64,000 bases of DNA from VXYL01 sp965203685. Its GTDB lineage: Bacteria > Pseudomonadota > Gammaproteobacteria > Pseudomonadales > Azotimanducaceae. Positions 24,231 through 32,496 of this stretch are shown here, one piece after another. Under the pieces are notes generated by a model. The model was not told the origin of the DNA. It saw only the letters and a list, made by a program, of their open reading frames with translations, and ran no database searches. Both the position numbers and the translations under genes were made by a program. The stretch is from positions 3,286,001 to 3,350,000 of the forward strand of contig OZ241908.1 in the NCBI GenBank assembly GCA_965203685.1. Direction: 5' to 3'. The stretch's first letter is position 1. Each line of letters begins with the position of its first letter.

Positions 24231-24989
24231 CTACGCCGCCGCGTTCTCCCGGCGAATGCCGCTTCTCACCCGCACGTCCCGCAGCCGCGCCCCGTAGTAG
24301 CGCTGGAACACCTCGTTCTCCGGCCACGCGCCGGGCTCCGCCCAGTACGCGCCCAAGCGGCCCACCAGCGCCGCGATCCAGTCCGCCGCCTGCACGGTCT
24401 GGTAGCGGTGGCTCTCCAGGTGGAACGGCGGCTCGATCAGCGCCCGGCGCGGCTCCTCGCCGCCGTACATGTCCCTCGACACCTGAGTCAGCAACTGCTG
24501 CCGGCCGCTGTACTCGTCCAGCGCGAGGAAGAACCGCGCCCGCGGGCCGCCCTCCGCCGCGCAGAACCGGTCGAGCCGCCGGATGGCCTCCCGCAGCATC
24601 CCGGAGTAGAGCCCGTTCACACGGTGCTCCGCCGGACTCGCCGTCTTCTGGAGCCCGACGTAGAACACGCGACCGCCGACGCGGGCGATCTCCCGGAACA
24701 GCCGCCCGGGCAGGTCGCACACGTTGCGGTTGCTCCGCACGGCCGCGGCCCTGAACAGCTCCGAACCCTTCCGCTCCCAGATCGCCGGGTGCTTTGGCGA
24801 CTGCGCCATCGGCCTAGCGAACAGTTCGCCCTTGCGCTGGAAAAACCACGTCCCGAAGCCGCGCACGGCCTCCGCCGGCATGATGTAGCCAGCGAACCCG
24901 AACACCGGGCTCGTGTTGTGCCGCGGATCGGCGCGTCCGACGTAGGGGCCGACGTGTCCGAACTCGTCGAGGTATGCCACGTAGATCAC
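24231..24989 (-). CDS. DUF3800-domain protein
   Basis: Codes for about 252 residues from a GTG at 24989 (the frame stays open to 25052). VIYVAYLDEFGHVG at the very N-terminus is the acidic Y-x-D-E motif of DUF3800. SPVFGFAGYIMPAE, RFFLALDEYSGRQQLL and the late YQTVQAADWIAALVG (conserved Q-x-x-D) also fit. The fold is RNase H-like and the acidic residues suggest a metal-dependent nuclease, though activity is unproven for the family. DUF3800 genes are frequent on mobile elements and in defence regions. A strong hairpin lies 27-47 bases upstream of the start (25016-25036). Confidence 0.82.
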   Translation of the reverse strand: MIYVAYLDEFGHVGPYVGRADPRHNTSPVFGFAGYIMPAEAVRGFGTWFFQRKGELFARPMAQSPKHPAIWERKGSELFRAAAVRSNRNVCDLPGRLFREIARVGGRVFYVGLQKTASPAEHRVNGLYSGMLREAIRRLDRFCAAEGGPRARFFLALDEYSGRQQLLTQVSRDMYGGEEPRRALIEPPFHLESHRYQTVQAADWIAALVGRLGAYWAEPGAWPENEVFQRYYGARLRDVRVRSGIRRENAAA

Positions 24990-25015
24990 GGAAGTCCATT
25001 CCCAGATACGCGAAA

Positions 25016-25036
25016 GCCCGCACCTATGGTGCGGGC
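25016..25036 (-). promoter_or_regulatory. Perfect 9-bp hairpin in the DUF3800 leader
   Basis: GCCCGCACC at 25016-25024 pairs perfectly with GGTGCGGGC at 25028-25036 around a TAT loop. On the minus strand it is followed by TTTCG, a weak terminator-like tail, then by the DUF3800 start. It may be a terminator/attenuator or a protein-binding site; the sequence alone does not decide. Confidence 0.5.
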
Positions 25037-25052
25037 CTCGGAGTGAGAGCAC

Positions 25053-25537
25053 GACTTACGCCATGCGACTCGAAACCGATCATCGCGCACTGCCCGCCGG
25101 CTGTCAAATCCGTAGTCCCGTCCGTAGTCCCGTCGCCGTGTTCGACACTGTGGCCGGATGCCATGGCGGGAGACTGCGCCCCCGGTCGCCTGTTCCGCCA
25201 CCCCGCGGCAACGCCCCCGACGTGCGGCCCGTGCCGCAGCGATCCACGGTTTCGGTCGTCCGTCCTGTGGCCCCAAGGTGTCACGCGTGCTCGGTCGTTC
25301 AACCCGCAAAGCGCCGAGTTTGGCCAAGTTCATGGATCCATCGGAAAGCCTCCTGCAACCCCTGTTCTAAAGAACCGCGTGTTTCGGCCAAGGGTGATGG
25401 GCATGCTGGGGGCGAGCTGGCGAATCCCGGACGGGCGCGGAACAGGACTGGCGGTGCTCGCCGATGAACGGCAGGCCGCAACGGCGGCACTCATCCCGCC
25501 TCCGTGCGGCCGAGGCACGGCGGCTCCGGTCGTCGCA
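25053..25537. other. Gene-free stretch
   Basis: No credible gene. GC is slightly lower than around it. It separates the DUF3800 gene from the end of the DUF4276 gene. Short direct repeat CCGTAGTCCCGT lies at about 25110-25132 (AATCCGTAGTCCCGTCCGT followed by AGTCCCGTC). Confidence 0.4.
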
Positions 25538-26098
25538 TCAGGAATCGGCGTCGGCGACGTCCAGCAGACCATCGACCAGCGCTCGGAAACTGTCCGAGCG
25601 GTTTCCGCAGAGCGACAGCTCGGGACCGATCGCCCGGGATCCGGCCACCTTCTGGTAGACGTCCCGCGTCATCCTGGCCAGCTCCGCCGCGGGATTCCGC
25701 AGCCGGTCCGGCGCCCGGTACTTCCGCCTGTCCTGCTGGCGCGCGAGACCGGGCAGGCCGAGACCCCGCTCCACCGCCGCGAGGTCGCCCAGGTAGAAGG
25801 TCTCGAGCTCGTGGCACGCGATCCGCACAAGCGCATCCGGCTTCCCCGCGCGCGCGCACTTGGCGGCCAGCGTGGCCTTGACCTGCCGACAGTCGGAGGC
25901 GTCTTGGTCGCGGATTACGACGAAGGCGGTGTCCGGCGCCAGCCACTTCCGGAGGCGACGCTCGATGCTGCGCTCAAGATGTTGCTTGCCCTCGAAGACG
26001 ACATAGCGCGGGACCACGTTCGGGCACAGCAACCGCGGCAGCAGCCCCTTGAGCATCTCGCGTGCGGAGCGCTCTTCCAGCAGGAACACCAGATTCAC
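25538..26098 (-). CDS. DUF4276 (TOPRIM-like) protein, partner of the AAA ATPase
   Basis: Codes for 186 residues. The GTG start at 26098 overlaps the ATPase stop (GTGA). Features of DUF4276 are visible: an early acidic pair (FLLEERSAREMLKGLLPRL), a core strand ending in DQD (FVVIRDQDASDC, about residues 60-70) and ALVRIACHELETFYLGDLAAVE with a conserved Glu. The order (acidic residue after strand 1, D-x-D after strand 3) fits a TOPRIM-like metal site, as proposed for OLD, RloB and AbiLii-type nucleases. With the upstream ATPase it forms a two-gene unit of the kind found in abortive-infection systems. Phage defence is inferred from family and pairing. Confidence 0.8.
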   Translation of the reverse strand: MNLVFLLEERSAREMLKGLLPRLLCPNVVPRYVVFEGKQHLERSIERRLRKWLAPDTAFVVIRDQDASDCRQVKATLAAKCARAGKPDALVRIACHELETFYLGDLAAVERGLGLPGLARQQDRRKYRAPDRLRNPAAELARMTRDVYQKVAGSRAIGPELSLCGNRSDSFRALVDGLLDVADADS

Positions 26099-27285
26099 TC
26101 GTCGGGGTCCGCGCCTGCGAAGAAGCCCTGTTTCCAGAGGTAGCCCATCTGGTCGCCGTCCTGCATGTACCTCGCGACCTGCGCGTCTTCGCTGGCGCGG
26201 TGCACGCTCGTGTATCCGCCTTCCTTCCGGAGCCAGAAGACCTCGTCCAGCCGCGCGGCGTTCAGGAAGTCCGGCGAGTGCGTGGAGACGAACACCTGGC
26301 CGCCCCGGTTCGCATAGCCCCTGAACTCCTCGGCCAGTTCCCACAGCAGCGTCGGGTACAGCTGGTTCTCCGGCTCCTCGACGCACAGCAGCGGATGCGG
26401 GTCCGGGTCGTAGAGCAGGGCCAGGTAGGCCAGCATCTTTATCGTGCCGTCGGACACGTACCGCGCAAGGAACGGGGACTCGAACGCACCGTCCTGGAAC
26501 CGCAGCAGGATCCGCCCCTCCTCCGTCCGCTTGGTCTCCACGCGCGTGATGCCCGGCACCCGCTGCGCGAGCGTCTGCAGGATGCGCTCGAACACCTCGG
26601 GGTGCTCGCTGTGAAGGTAGTCGACGACCAGCGAGAGGTTCTCGCCCTCGCGCGAGAGATGCTCAGCGTACCCGACCTCCTGCTCCGGCCGCGTCCGGCT
26701 GATGTGGAAGTCCGAGACGTGCCATCTCTCGATGAGTTCGCCCAACGCCACCACCGCGGGAAACCGCTCGAACTGGGCCAGACCCTTGATGGCCAGCAGG
26801 TCCGGCGACTTCAACACCTGGTGGTCCCGTTGGAGCTGCGTCGCATCCTCGACCTCGTCCTGCTCGTTGGTCACCGCGTAGCCCTGTCCGTTCCTGAAGT
26901 CCAGGAAGTGCCACGGCCCGCCACGCTGGAATCGTCGATAGCGGAGGAGTTCCCGTTCGACAACCGGCCTGTTCGCCGAACCCCCGATCGAGAGCGAGTA
27001 CGTCACCAGCGGCCGTCTCGGCCCCAAGCGATATCCAACCTCGACCAGGATCGGGCCGTCGGTGTTGCGGCTGCGGACCTCGTCGAGCCCGCGGCTGCCG
27101 CCGAGCCTGGCCAGCGCCGTGCGGACGTCGGTGTCCATGGCGTCGCGGAGGAACCCGAACACCGAGAACAAGGTCGACTTCCCGGTGCCGTTCGCACCGA
27201 CGAGGACGGCGAGCCGCGGGACGTCCCGCATCTCCACGTCGCGGAAGGCGCGGAAGTTCCGAATCCGAATGCGCTGGATCTGCAT
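26095..27285 (-). CDS. AAA (OLD/RloA-like) ATPase
   Basis: Codes for 396 residues from the ATG at 27285. It starts IQRIRIRNFRAFRDVEM, the typical first strand of SMC/RecF-like ATPases. Walker A is GANGTGKS (about 29-36), the signature region is near RYVSDGTIKMLAYLALL (about 265-285), Walker B is LLCVEEPENQLYP (about 300-312), and the H-loop is VFVSTHSPDF (about 327-336). There is no fused TOPRIM domain. That function is probably supplied by the DUF4276 protein, whose start overlaps this stop. Similar ATPase + TOPRIM-like pairs (AbiL, RloAB, AAA-DUF4276) act or are predicted to act against phage. Confidence 0.85.
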   Translation of the reverse strand: MQIQRIRIRNFRAFRDVEMRDVPRLAVLVGANGTGKSTLFSVFGFLRDAMDTDVRTALARLGGSRGLDEVRSRNTDGPILVEVGYRLGPRRPLVTYSLSIGGSANRPVVERELLRYRRFQRGGPWHFLDFRNGQGYAVTNEQDEVEDATQLQRDHQVLKSPDLLAIKGLAQFERFPAVVALGELIERWHVSDFHISRTRPEQEVGYAEHLSREGENLSLVVDYLHSEHPEVFERILQTLAQRVPGITRVETKRTEEGRILLRFQDGAFESPFLARYVSDGTIKMLAYLALLYDPDPHPLLCVEEPENQLYPTLLWELAEEFRGYANRGGQVFVSTHSPDFLNAARLDEVFWLRKEGGYTSVHRASEDAQVARYMQDGDQMGYLWKQGFFAGADPDE

Positions 27286-27414
27286 GCCCTGTCCGCGTCG
27301 GCTTGAGCGATCGGCGGGGCCTGCCGTTCCTAGCCCGCGCCGCCGCGCCAAGTTTCGCAGAAAAGGCACGCCACCGTCATTCGCCCGTGCCGTCCCGCCA
27401 AGCCACGGAAAGGG

Positions 27415-27545
27415 GAGGTCGGCCAAGCGGGGCAGCGCCTGCGGCACGGCGAATGCGGCGCGCGCGCCCCGCCATCCTGAACGCCCGCTCCAGCGCCAGG
27501 TAGGCCGCCTGCTGCAGCGCCAGCATCGCCGCCGGCGACTGCGGG
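27415..27545 (-). pseudogene. Fragment of a flippase gene
   Basis: On the minus strand the pieces AAMLALQQAAYLALERAF and AAFAVPQALPRLADLPF (two frames) match AAMLVLQQAAYLALVPSF and LAGFAVPQALAHLVTL at the C-terminus of the flippase encoded at 29446-30735. DNA similarity is obvious (AGGCCGCCTGCTGCAG versus ACGCCGCCTGCTGCAG). It is a decayed partial copy in the same orientation, so the subtilase pair is flanked by direct repeats. Confidence 0.65.
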
Positions 27546-27653
27546 CCAACCGTCCGCTCGGCACGGGGTCTGCTGGAATGTGCTGCCGTGACCTCCTTGA
27601 ACGCCCCCGGCACTTGAACTAGTGTCCGAACCAAGGATCAGGGACAGGCATCC

Positions 27654-28907
27654 GTGACGACATACGTGGTAATACCGCGCCTTACGGGCCAAGCCATGGA
27701 AGCGGCTCACGCCGACGATCCCGCAACGGCTCTCGCCGAGGTGGCGCACGCACGTGCGGCACAACTCTTCCCCAACCGGTCCGACAGCATCACCGTGTCC
27801 TCGAGCCTCTCCCTGACCGACGAAGCGCGCGTTGCCCGGCCCGGGAGAGTGCAAATTCTGGACAGCCTCAACGTATACCTCGTCGACGATCTGGCACCCA
27901 ACGAACGACAGGCCCTGCAAGGGTTCGCCACTGTCCTGGAAAACGTCGAGATCGACATCGTTCCCCCGGTAACGACATCCGAAGAGGACGACGGCCGGAA
28001 CCAACACCTCGACGACATGAATGCCCCCGCAGCCTGGGCCAAAGGGTTCACCGGCAACGGCATCCGCATCGGCATCATGGACACGGGTATCGATGCCGCT
28101 CATCCCGAGTTCCACGGAAAGCACATATCCTTCGCCGAGTTCGACTCTACCGGCTTCCCGGTATCCACGACGCCGAGGGATGCTCACGATCACGGCACCC
28201 ATGTCGCTGGCATCGCTGCCGGTGCCAACTGCGGTGTTGCGCCGGGAGCGGACCTTGCGGTTGCCGCCGTGCTGACCCACCGACGCCGCAACGGCCAGAT
28301 GGTCGGTTACCTCGCCCAGATCCTGGCCGGCTACAACTGGCTGGTGCACAGCAATCACGCCACCGGCGGCGGAATCAGCAAATGCCCGGTTGTCAACGCT
28401 TCCCTCGGCGCCACAGGCTTCCACGACTACCTCTACTCGAGCGTCGACATGCAGTTGACGACCCTCAGGACTTCGCTGTTGGTCGCGGCGATCGGCAACA
28501 GTGGTGCCGGAGGCGTAAACCACCACGGAAGCCCGGCGAACTACGACATAGCCGCTGGCATCGGCGCAGTGGACGCGAGCGGCATCGTCGCGCCCTTCAG
28601 TGACTGGGGCGTGGAGCGCACGCACATGGCGCACAAGCCGGATCTTTGCGCTCCTGGCGTCGGCATCAGAAGCGCGGTCCCGGGCGGCGGCTACGCTAGG
28701 AAGTCCGGCACGTCGATGGCGAGCCCGGCAGCCGCGGCAGCCGCAGCCCTCCTCGTACAGAAGGATCCGCGCTATGCGCGGATCCCCCGTTCCCTCAAAG
28801 CGGCCCTCGTGGCCCTGGTGGACGCCTCAACCGTACGGGATCCAGCCAACACCGCCGCCGGCCATTCGCGGATCGGCTCGGGCATGCTCGATCTCAGTCT
28901 CATCTGA
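27654..28907 (+). CDS. Intracellular-type subtilase (S8 peptidase)
   Basis: Codes for 417 residues from a GTG at 27654. No signal peptide is visible, so cytoplasmic action is likely. Residues about 1-125 form a non-catalytic N-terminal region whose last part (RVQILDSLNVYLVDDL ... VLENVEIDIVPP) resembles an I9-type propeptide. The catalytic residues are all present: Asp143 (GIMDTGID), His180 (HDHGTHVAGIAAG), the oxyanion Asn282 (AAIGNSGAGG) and Ser354 (KSGTSMASPAAAAAAALL). The length is normal for a one-domain subtilase. The next gene begins two bases after the stop. Its moderate GC and less biased codons differ from neighbours. Proteases paired with a small protein are known in TA-like and defence systems, but no such system is proven for this pair. 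Confidence 0.88.
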   Translation: MTTYVVIPRLTGQAMEAAHADDPATALAEVAHARAAQLFPNRSDSITVSSSLSLTDEARVARPGRVQILDSLNVYLVDDLAPNERQALQGFATVLENVEIDIVPPVTTSEEDDGRNQHLDDMNAPAAWAKGFTGNGIRIGIMDTGIDAAHPEFHGKHISFAEFDSTGFPVSTTPRDAHDHGTHVAGIAAGANCGVAPGADLAVAAVLTHRRRNGQMVGYLAQILAGYNWLVHSNHATGGGISKCPVVNASLGATGFHDYLYSSVDMQLTTLRTSLLVAAIGNSGAGGVNHHGSPANYDIAAGIGAVDASGIVAPFSDWGVERTHMAHKPDLCAPGVGIRSAVPGGGYARKSGTSMASPAAAAAAALLVQKDPRYARIPRSLKAALVALVDASTVRDPANTAAGHSRIGSGMLDLSLI

Positions 28908-28908
28908 C

Positions 28909-29235
28909 ATGCTGACGGATGCCTTCCAGACCGCGCTCGACAACGCCGAACCCGGCAAGCGCGTAACCGCAGTGGTTTTCTGGGACGTTCGCCCGACCGA
29001 TGCCGGCTCGGCAGCTCTTGCCCGGGCTGCCAGCATCAAGGCACCCATCATCGACGCGGCCAGGGCGTGCCCCGGCGCCCGGGTGAATCCACTCGAAGGC
29101 ACGTACCAGGCGATCCTCGACGTCCCCGTCGAAGGCTGGCGGCGAATACTGCGGTCGGAGCGTGCTCGCTTCGACGCCGCCGACTTGCGGGTAGAGGCCA
29201 ACGTTCCGGCGTTCGCCACTTTCCCCGAACCTTGA
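28909..29235 (+). CDS. Small partner protein of the subtilase
   Basis: Codes for 108 residues. The ATG at 28909 is one base after the peptidase stop, so the two genes are cotranscribed. The protein has an alpha/beta pattern: FQTALDNAEPGKRVTAVVFWDV, AALARAASIKAPIIDAAR, VNPLEGTYQAILDVPVEGWRRIL and ADLRVEANVPAFATF. Order (strand, helix, strand, strand) and the length recall the ferredoxin-like fold of I9 protease propeptides/inhibitors, which suggests an inhibitor or immunity protein, but the similarity is structural guesswork. No signal peptide or membrane helix. Confidence 0.72.
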   Translation: MLTDAFQTALDNAEPGKRVTAVVFWDVRPTDAGSAALARAASIKAPIIDAARACPGARVNPLEGTYQAILDVPVEGWRRILRSERARFDAADLRVEANVPAFATFPEP

Positions 29236-29445
29236 CTCCCACCGCGCCGACGAGGTCGCCGACGCGCCTGGACGCAGGCCGGCCCCGCCGTTCCACGCCG
29301 TGGCGAGCCGTCCCATCCTGGTCCCGATCGCACTGAAGGCAGCCCTCCGCGGGGCTCTCCCAAGGGAACGCTCCATGGCCTCCGAACCGGTCCGGGACGC
29401 GGTGCTGGTCGCCCCGCGACAGTCGTCCGGACGACACTGCACGAT

Positions 29446-30735
29446 TCATCGCCCGCGCGCCAGCCACCCGAACTCCGCGCGACGCCGCAGCGACCCCAGG
29501 GTGACCAAGTGGGCCAGCGCCTGTGGCACGGCGAACCCGGCCAGCGCGCCCGCCTGTCCGAACGACGGCACCAGCGCCAAGTACGCCGCCTGCTGCAGCA
29601 CCAGCATGGCCGCCAGCGGCCGCGCGTGGTCCGCCGCCCGGCCCGACATCGCCGCCAGGTGCCGCACCGGGGACAGGGCGACCTGCACGGCCATCAACAC
29701 CGCGGCCACCTGCAGGACCGTCGAGGCGTTAGCGTAGGAGGCGCCGAGGAAACGCAGGGCGACCGGCCCCGCCGCCGCCAGGCCCGCCGCGCCGACCGCG
29801 CCCCAGACGGCCGACGTCGCCAGCGCCCGGCGGAACTCGGTGCGCAGGCCGTCCGCGTCCCGCCGCCCGTGGCGGCGCGCGAAGCGGGGCGCCGCCACGG
29901 CGCCGACCGCGTGTCCGACGAAGCCGATGCCGCCGGCGAGGCGCGTGCAGACCACGTAGACGGCCACGGTCCCGGCGTCGTGCCACCAGGCGAGCCACAG
30001 CGCGTCCGTCCAGCGCACGAGCACGTTCCCGACCGACACCGCCGCGAGCGGGGCCGCCTCGCGCCACGGAATCCGCGGCGCCTCCCGCAGCCGCCCCCGC
30101 CCGAACAGCGGCGGCGCGTCCGGCCGACGGCGCGCGGCCGCCAGGAACGCCGCCAGCACCAGCGCCGAACCCGCCGCGAACGCGAGCGCCACGACGGCCA
30201 GCGAACCGCCGCCGGCGAGCGCCATGCCGACCGCGCAGGCGCACAGCACGGCCTGCCAGCCGCCGGTCTCGAGGAACACCGCCGCGGCGGGCCGGTCGCC
30301 GGCCTTCAGCAGGCCCCCCAGCACGTGGCCCATCGCGAGGAAAGGCACGGCCACCTGCATCGCGGCGAAGGTTCCCGCCGCGTCGGGACGAAGAAGGCGG
30401 CCCGCGACGGCGCAACCGACCGCAACCAGCACGCCCGCTAGGCCCGCAACCGCCAGGCATCGCGTCGCCAGGCCGGCGGCGGACTCGGGGCGCTCCGCCG
30501 CCCGGCGCAGCAGGTGCGCGTCGAGGCCGCAGCGCGCCACGGCCGCGCCGATCACCGCCACGGCGGCCGCCACCGCGAACTGGCCCATCGCCTCGGGTGC
30601 CAGCACGTCGGCGAGCAGCACCCCGTAGCCGACGCCCGCCGCGGCAGCGGCGCAGCGCGCCGCGAACACGCCGCGCACGGACGGCGGCTGGCCCGGAGCC
30701 TCACGCCCTGTCGTCACCGGACGCGGCACACCCAT
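29446..30735 (-). CDS. Wzx-like polysaccharide flippase
   Basis: Codes for 429 residues from the ATG at 30735. About twelve membrane helices are visible, e.g. GVLLADVLAPEAMGQFAVAA, LAVAGLAGVLVAVGCAVAG, SLAVVALAFAAGSALVLAAF, GGIGFVGHAVGAVAAPRFA, SAVWGAVGAAGLAAAGPVAL and VLQVAAVLMAVQVALSP. The layout matches the oligosaccharide flippase (MOP) family, which moves undecaprenyl-linked glycans across the inner membrane. The polymerase, sugar-transferase and sulfotransferase genes it would work with lie at 43.8-48.3 kb, separated by unrelated genes, so the locus seems interrupted. A fragment of its 3' end lies at 27415-27545. Confidence 0.8.
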   Translation of the reverse strand: MGVPRPVTTGREAPGQPPSVRGVFAARCAAAAAGVGYGVLLADVLAPEAMGQFAVAAAVAVIGAAVARCGLDAHLLRRAAERPESAAGLATRCLAVAGLAGVLVAVGCAVAGRLLRPDAAGTFAAMQVAVPFLAMGHVLGGLLKAGDRPAAAVFLETGGWQAVLCACAVGMALAGGGSLAVVALAFAAGSALVLAAFLAAARRRPDAPPLFGRGRLREAPRIPWREAAPLAAVSVGNVLVRWTDALWLAWWHDAGTVAVYVVCTRLAGGIGFVGHAVGAVAAPRFARRHGRRDADGLRTEFRRALATSAVWGAVGAAGLAAAGPVALRFLGASYANASTVLQVAAVLMAVQVALSPVRHLAAMSGRAADHARPLAAMLVLQQAAYLALVPSFGQAGALAGFAVPQALAHLVTLGSLRRRAEFGWLARGR

Positions 30736-31500
30736 GGCGGCCACGTGCCGAAACTCAGGACGGCGCGGTCGACACGGCCTCTCCCAACCCGCTGGTCCTC
30801 GATCGCATTCCCTACCTGGACGTGGCCGAGGCGACCCGGTGCGGACGTCGGACGAATCTTCGATCGAACGCGGAACACGCGACCGTTGTCCCGCCGAGCG
30901 GCCAGACGGACTCCTTCGGAGATCGTGACCCAATGGTGTTGCAGCCTGAGACGACAGTCGACCGGTGTCTTTGGGTTGGCGCCGCGTTCCGAAGTCACCA
31001 GCGATTGCCTAGACGCCCCCCCCCCGAAACCAGGCACCCGGCTTTAGGAGATGTTTCACGACATTCCAAGTCGGGTGCCTCGCATTTGCCGTGAATCCAG
31101 AACCCGCAGCCCATGGGCGGGAGACCCGGCCCCAATCACTCGACGCGTGTGCGCGGCTCGATGCGCAATGGTCGAGGCAGGGCATCCCGCAAGCCCCTGT
31201 GGAGAGCAACTTGGGTGCATGCGCAAGATGCCAAGGCAAGCTGCGGCGGCTCGCGGTCATGCCATGCAGACGACACGGGCAACCCGTATCGAACCGCCCC
31301 TAAATGCAACCCTACCACGCATTGGCGGGTCGGCTCACACCGGCCGAGGGCTTCGCCAACCAAGCCCTCGCGAACCAGCTTCCCAGCTTGCTGGCCTTGG
31401 TCGCCAGCGCCGCTCGACTAGTGCCTTCCAGTTCAGGGTCGCCGCGTGGCAGATCATCCACACCGAACCCTTCACCCAACCGACGGCTGGATTCGCCGAC
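30736..31500. other. Gene-free, lower-GC stretch
   Basis: No gene recognised. An eleven-C run lies near 31015-31025. The DNA is visibly less GC-rich than around it, consistent with acquired sequence. Confidence 0.4.
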
Positions 31501-31773
31501 CTAACGTGACCCGACTCGTCGTATGGACAGTTCGTAGACCGAACCCGCCGTCTCGGGTCGCGGAAGCATGTCTCCTCCTTTGAACAGTCTTTGCATTTTC
31601 GCGCCGGTGGGGTTCCCGTCTTGATCGACTTCCCTGTACCAGCATTTGCAGGTGCAGGTATTGCTGGCCTGAGGCTGGTCATACGGGGTCTCAGGGTCGG
31701 CGGTGCCATTCCAAGGTTCTCCTTGTTTGTGAACTACATGAGCCGTGTCAGCGGCGACAAGAGCCAATCTCAA
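31501..31773 (-). CDS. Small cysteine-containing hypothetical protein
   Basis: Codes for up to 90 residues. The part after residue 25 is clearly protein-like: SNTCTCKCWYREVDQDGNP, then MQRLFKGGDMLPRPETAGSV and YELSIRR. The C-x-C-x-C cluster could bind metal. The only in-frame start is TTG at 31773. An ATG with a good AAGGAGA at 31709 is in a different frame, so a frameshift is possible. Lower GC than the element core. Function unknown. Confidence 0.42.
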   Translation of the reverse strand: MRLALVAADTAHVVHKQGEPWNGTADPETPYDQPQASNTCTCKCWYREVDQDGNPTGAKMQRLFKGGDMLPRPETAGSVYELSIRRVGSR

Positions 31774-32001
31774 TCGACAGAACGAGTCCGCGTAATGCGT
31801 GGTGCGGACGATTTGACCATGGCTCCGGTGGTCGAGTCCGACCTTAGGTCCCCGAAGCCTGCTCCTTCTCTGTGCACTGACAGCGAATCAGAGACCACAG
31901 GTCTCAAGCCAGTCGAGCGTCTTGTTCTCATCCGCTGACCGGGTAGTAGTGGCTCAGTTTGAAACGCCGCCGCTCGGTTTCAAATCGCGTGAATTGCGGT
32001 G

Positions 32002-32181
32002 CTAAGGCTCCCGAGTCACATCGCCACCCATGCGATTGATCGATTGCGGTTGGCCTTTGCACCGTTCCGGGCAGCACATGCGCCGCACGATGAACAGGGT
32101 AATAGTCACGGATAGCGACACCGAGACGAAAACCAGTGCGAAGGCGTACAAAATCAATGTTTCCGGATCGTTGCCGATCAT
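32002..32181 (-). CDS. Very small membrane protein (59 aa)
   Basis: A 59-codon frame starts at an ATG (32181) that overlaps the stop of the preceding small gene (ATGA). It contains one strong membrane helix (LILYAFALVFVSVSLSVTITLFIV, here only named by its ends at residues about 9-32), then RRMCCPERCKG with three cysteines and a basic end. The coupling and hydrophobic pattern make it credible despite its size. Unknown function; possibly a membrane anchor or toxin-like peptide. Confidence 0.6.
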   Translation of the reverse strand: MIGNDPETLILYAFALVFVSVSLSVTITLFIVRRMCCPERCKGQPQSINRMGGDVTREP

Positions 32182-32312
32182 GGCTGATACCTCGTGCCGC
32201 CATCGTCGTAGCAGTAGACCGGGTGGCCTTGCGGGGTCGTGTAGCTGCCGGTGACTAGCCGCTTGCGGGGGCGGATGCGCGCAAGCAACCCGCGGATTCG
32301 TTCCTTGAGCAT
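32178..32312 (-). CDS. Very small basic protein (44 aa), coupled to the membrane peptide
   Basis: The ATG at 32312 has AAGGAG about 8 bases upstream. The product begins MLKERIRGLLARIRPRKR, a basic amphipathic helix, then YTTPQGHPVYCYDDGGTRYQP. A longer start at 32393 gives 71 residues but lacks a ribosome site. The stop overlaps the next ATG (ATGA), so the two small genes form an operon. No family recognised. Confidence 0.55.
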   Translation of the reverse strand: MLKERIRGLLARIRPRKRLVTGSYTTPQGHPVYCYDDGGTRYQP

Positions 32313-32496
32313 GGGTGGCTCCTTATCGCTGGTTAAGCGCAAGAGGCGTGCTTTCGGGAAACGCCCGCCGGTAAACTGGCGGACGTTCCGCATGACGCTG
32401 AACCAATTGCGCGGAAAGAAGCCGATGGAGTCGTTAGCTCGCCGGCTTCGCCGTTTCTAGGACAAAACATCAGTGACGACAGCACTCCGCCACCTG

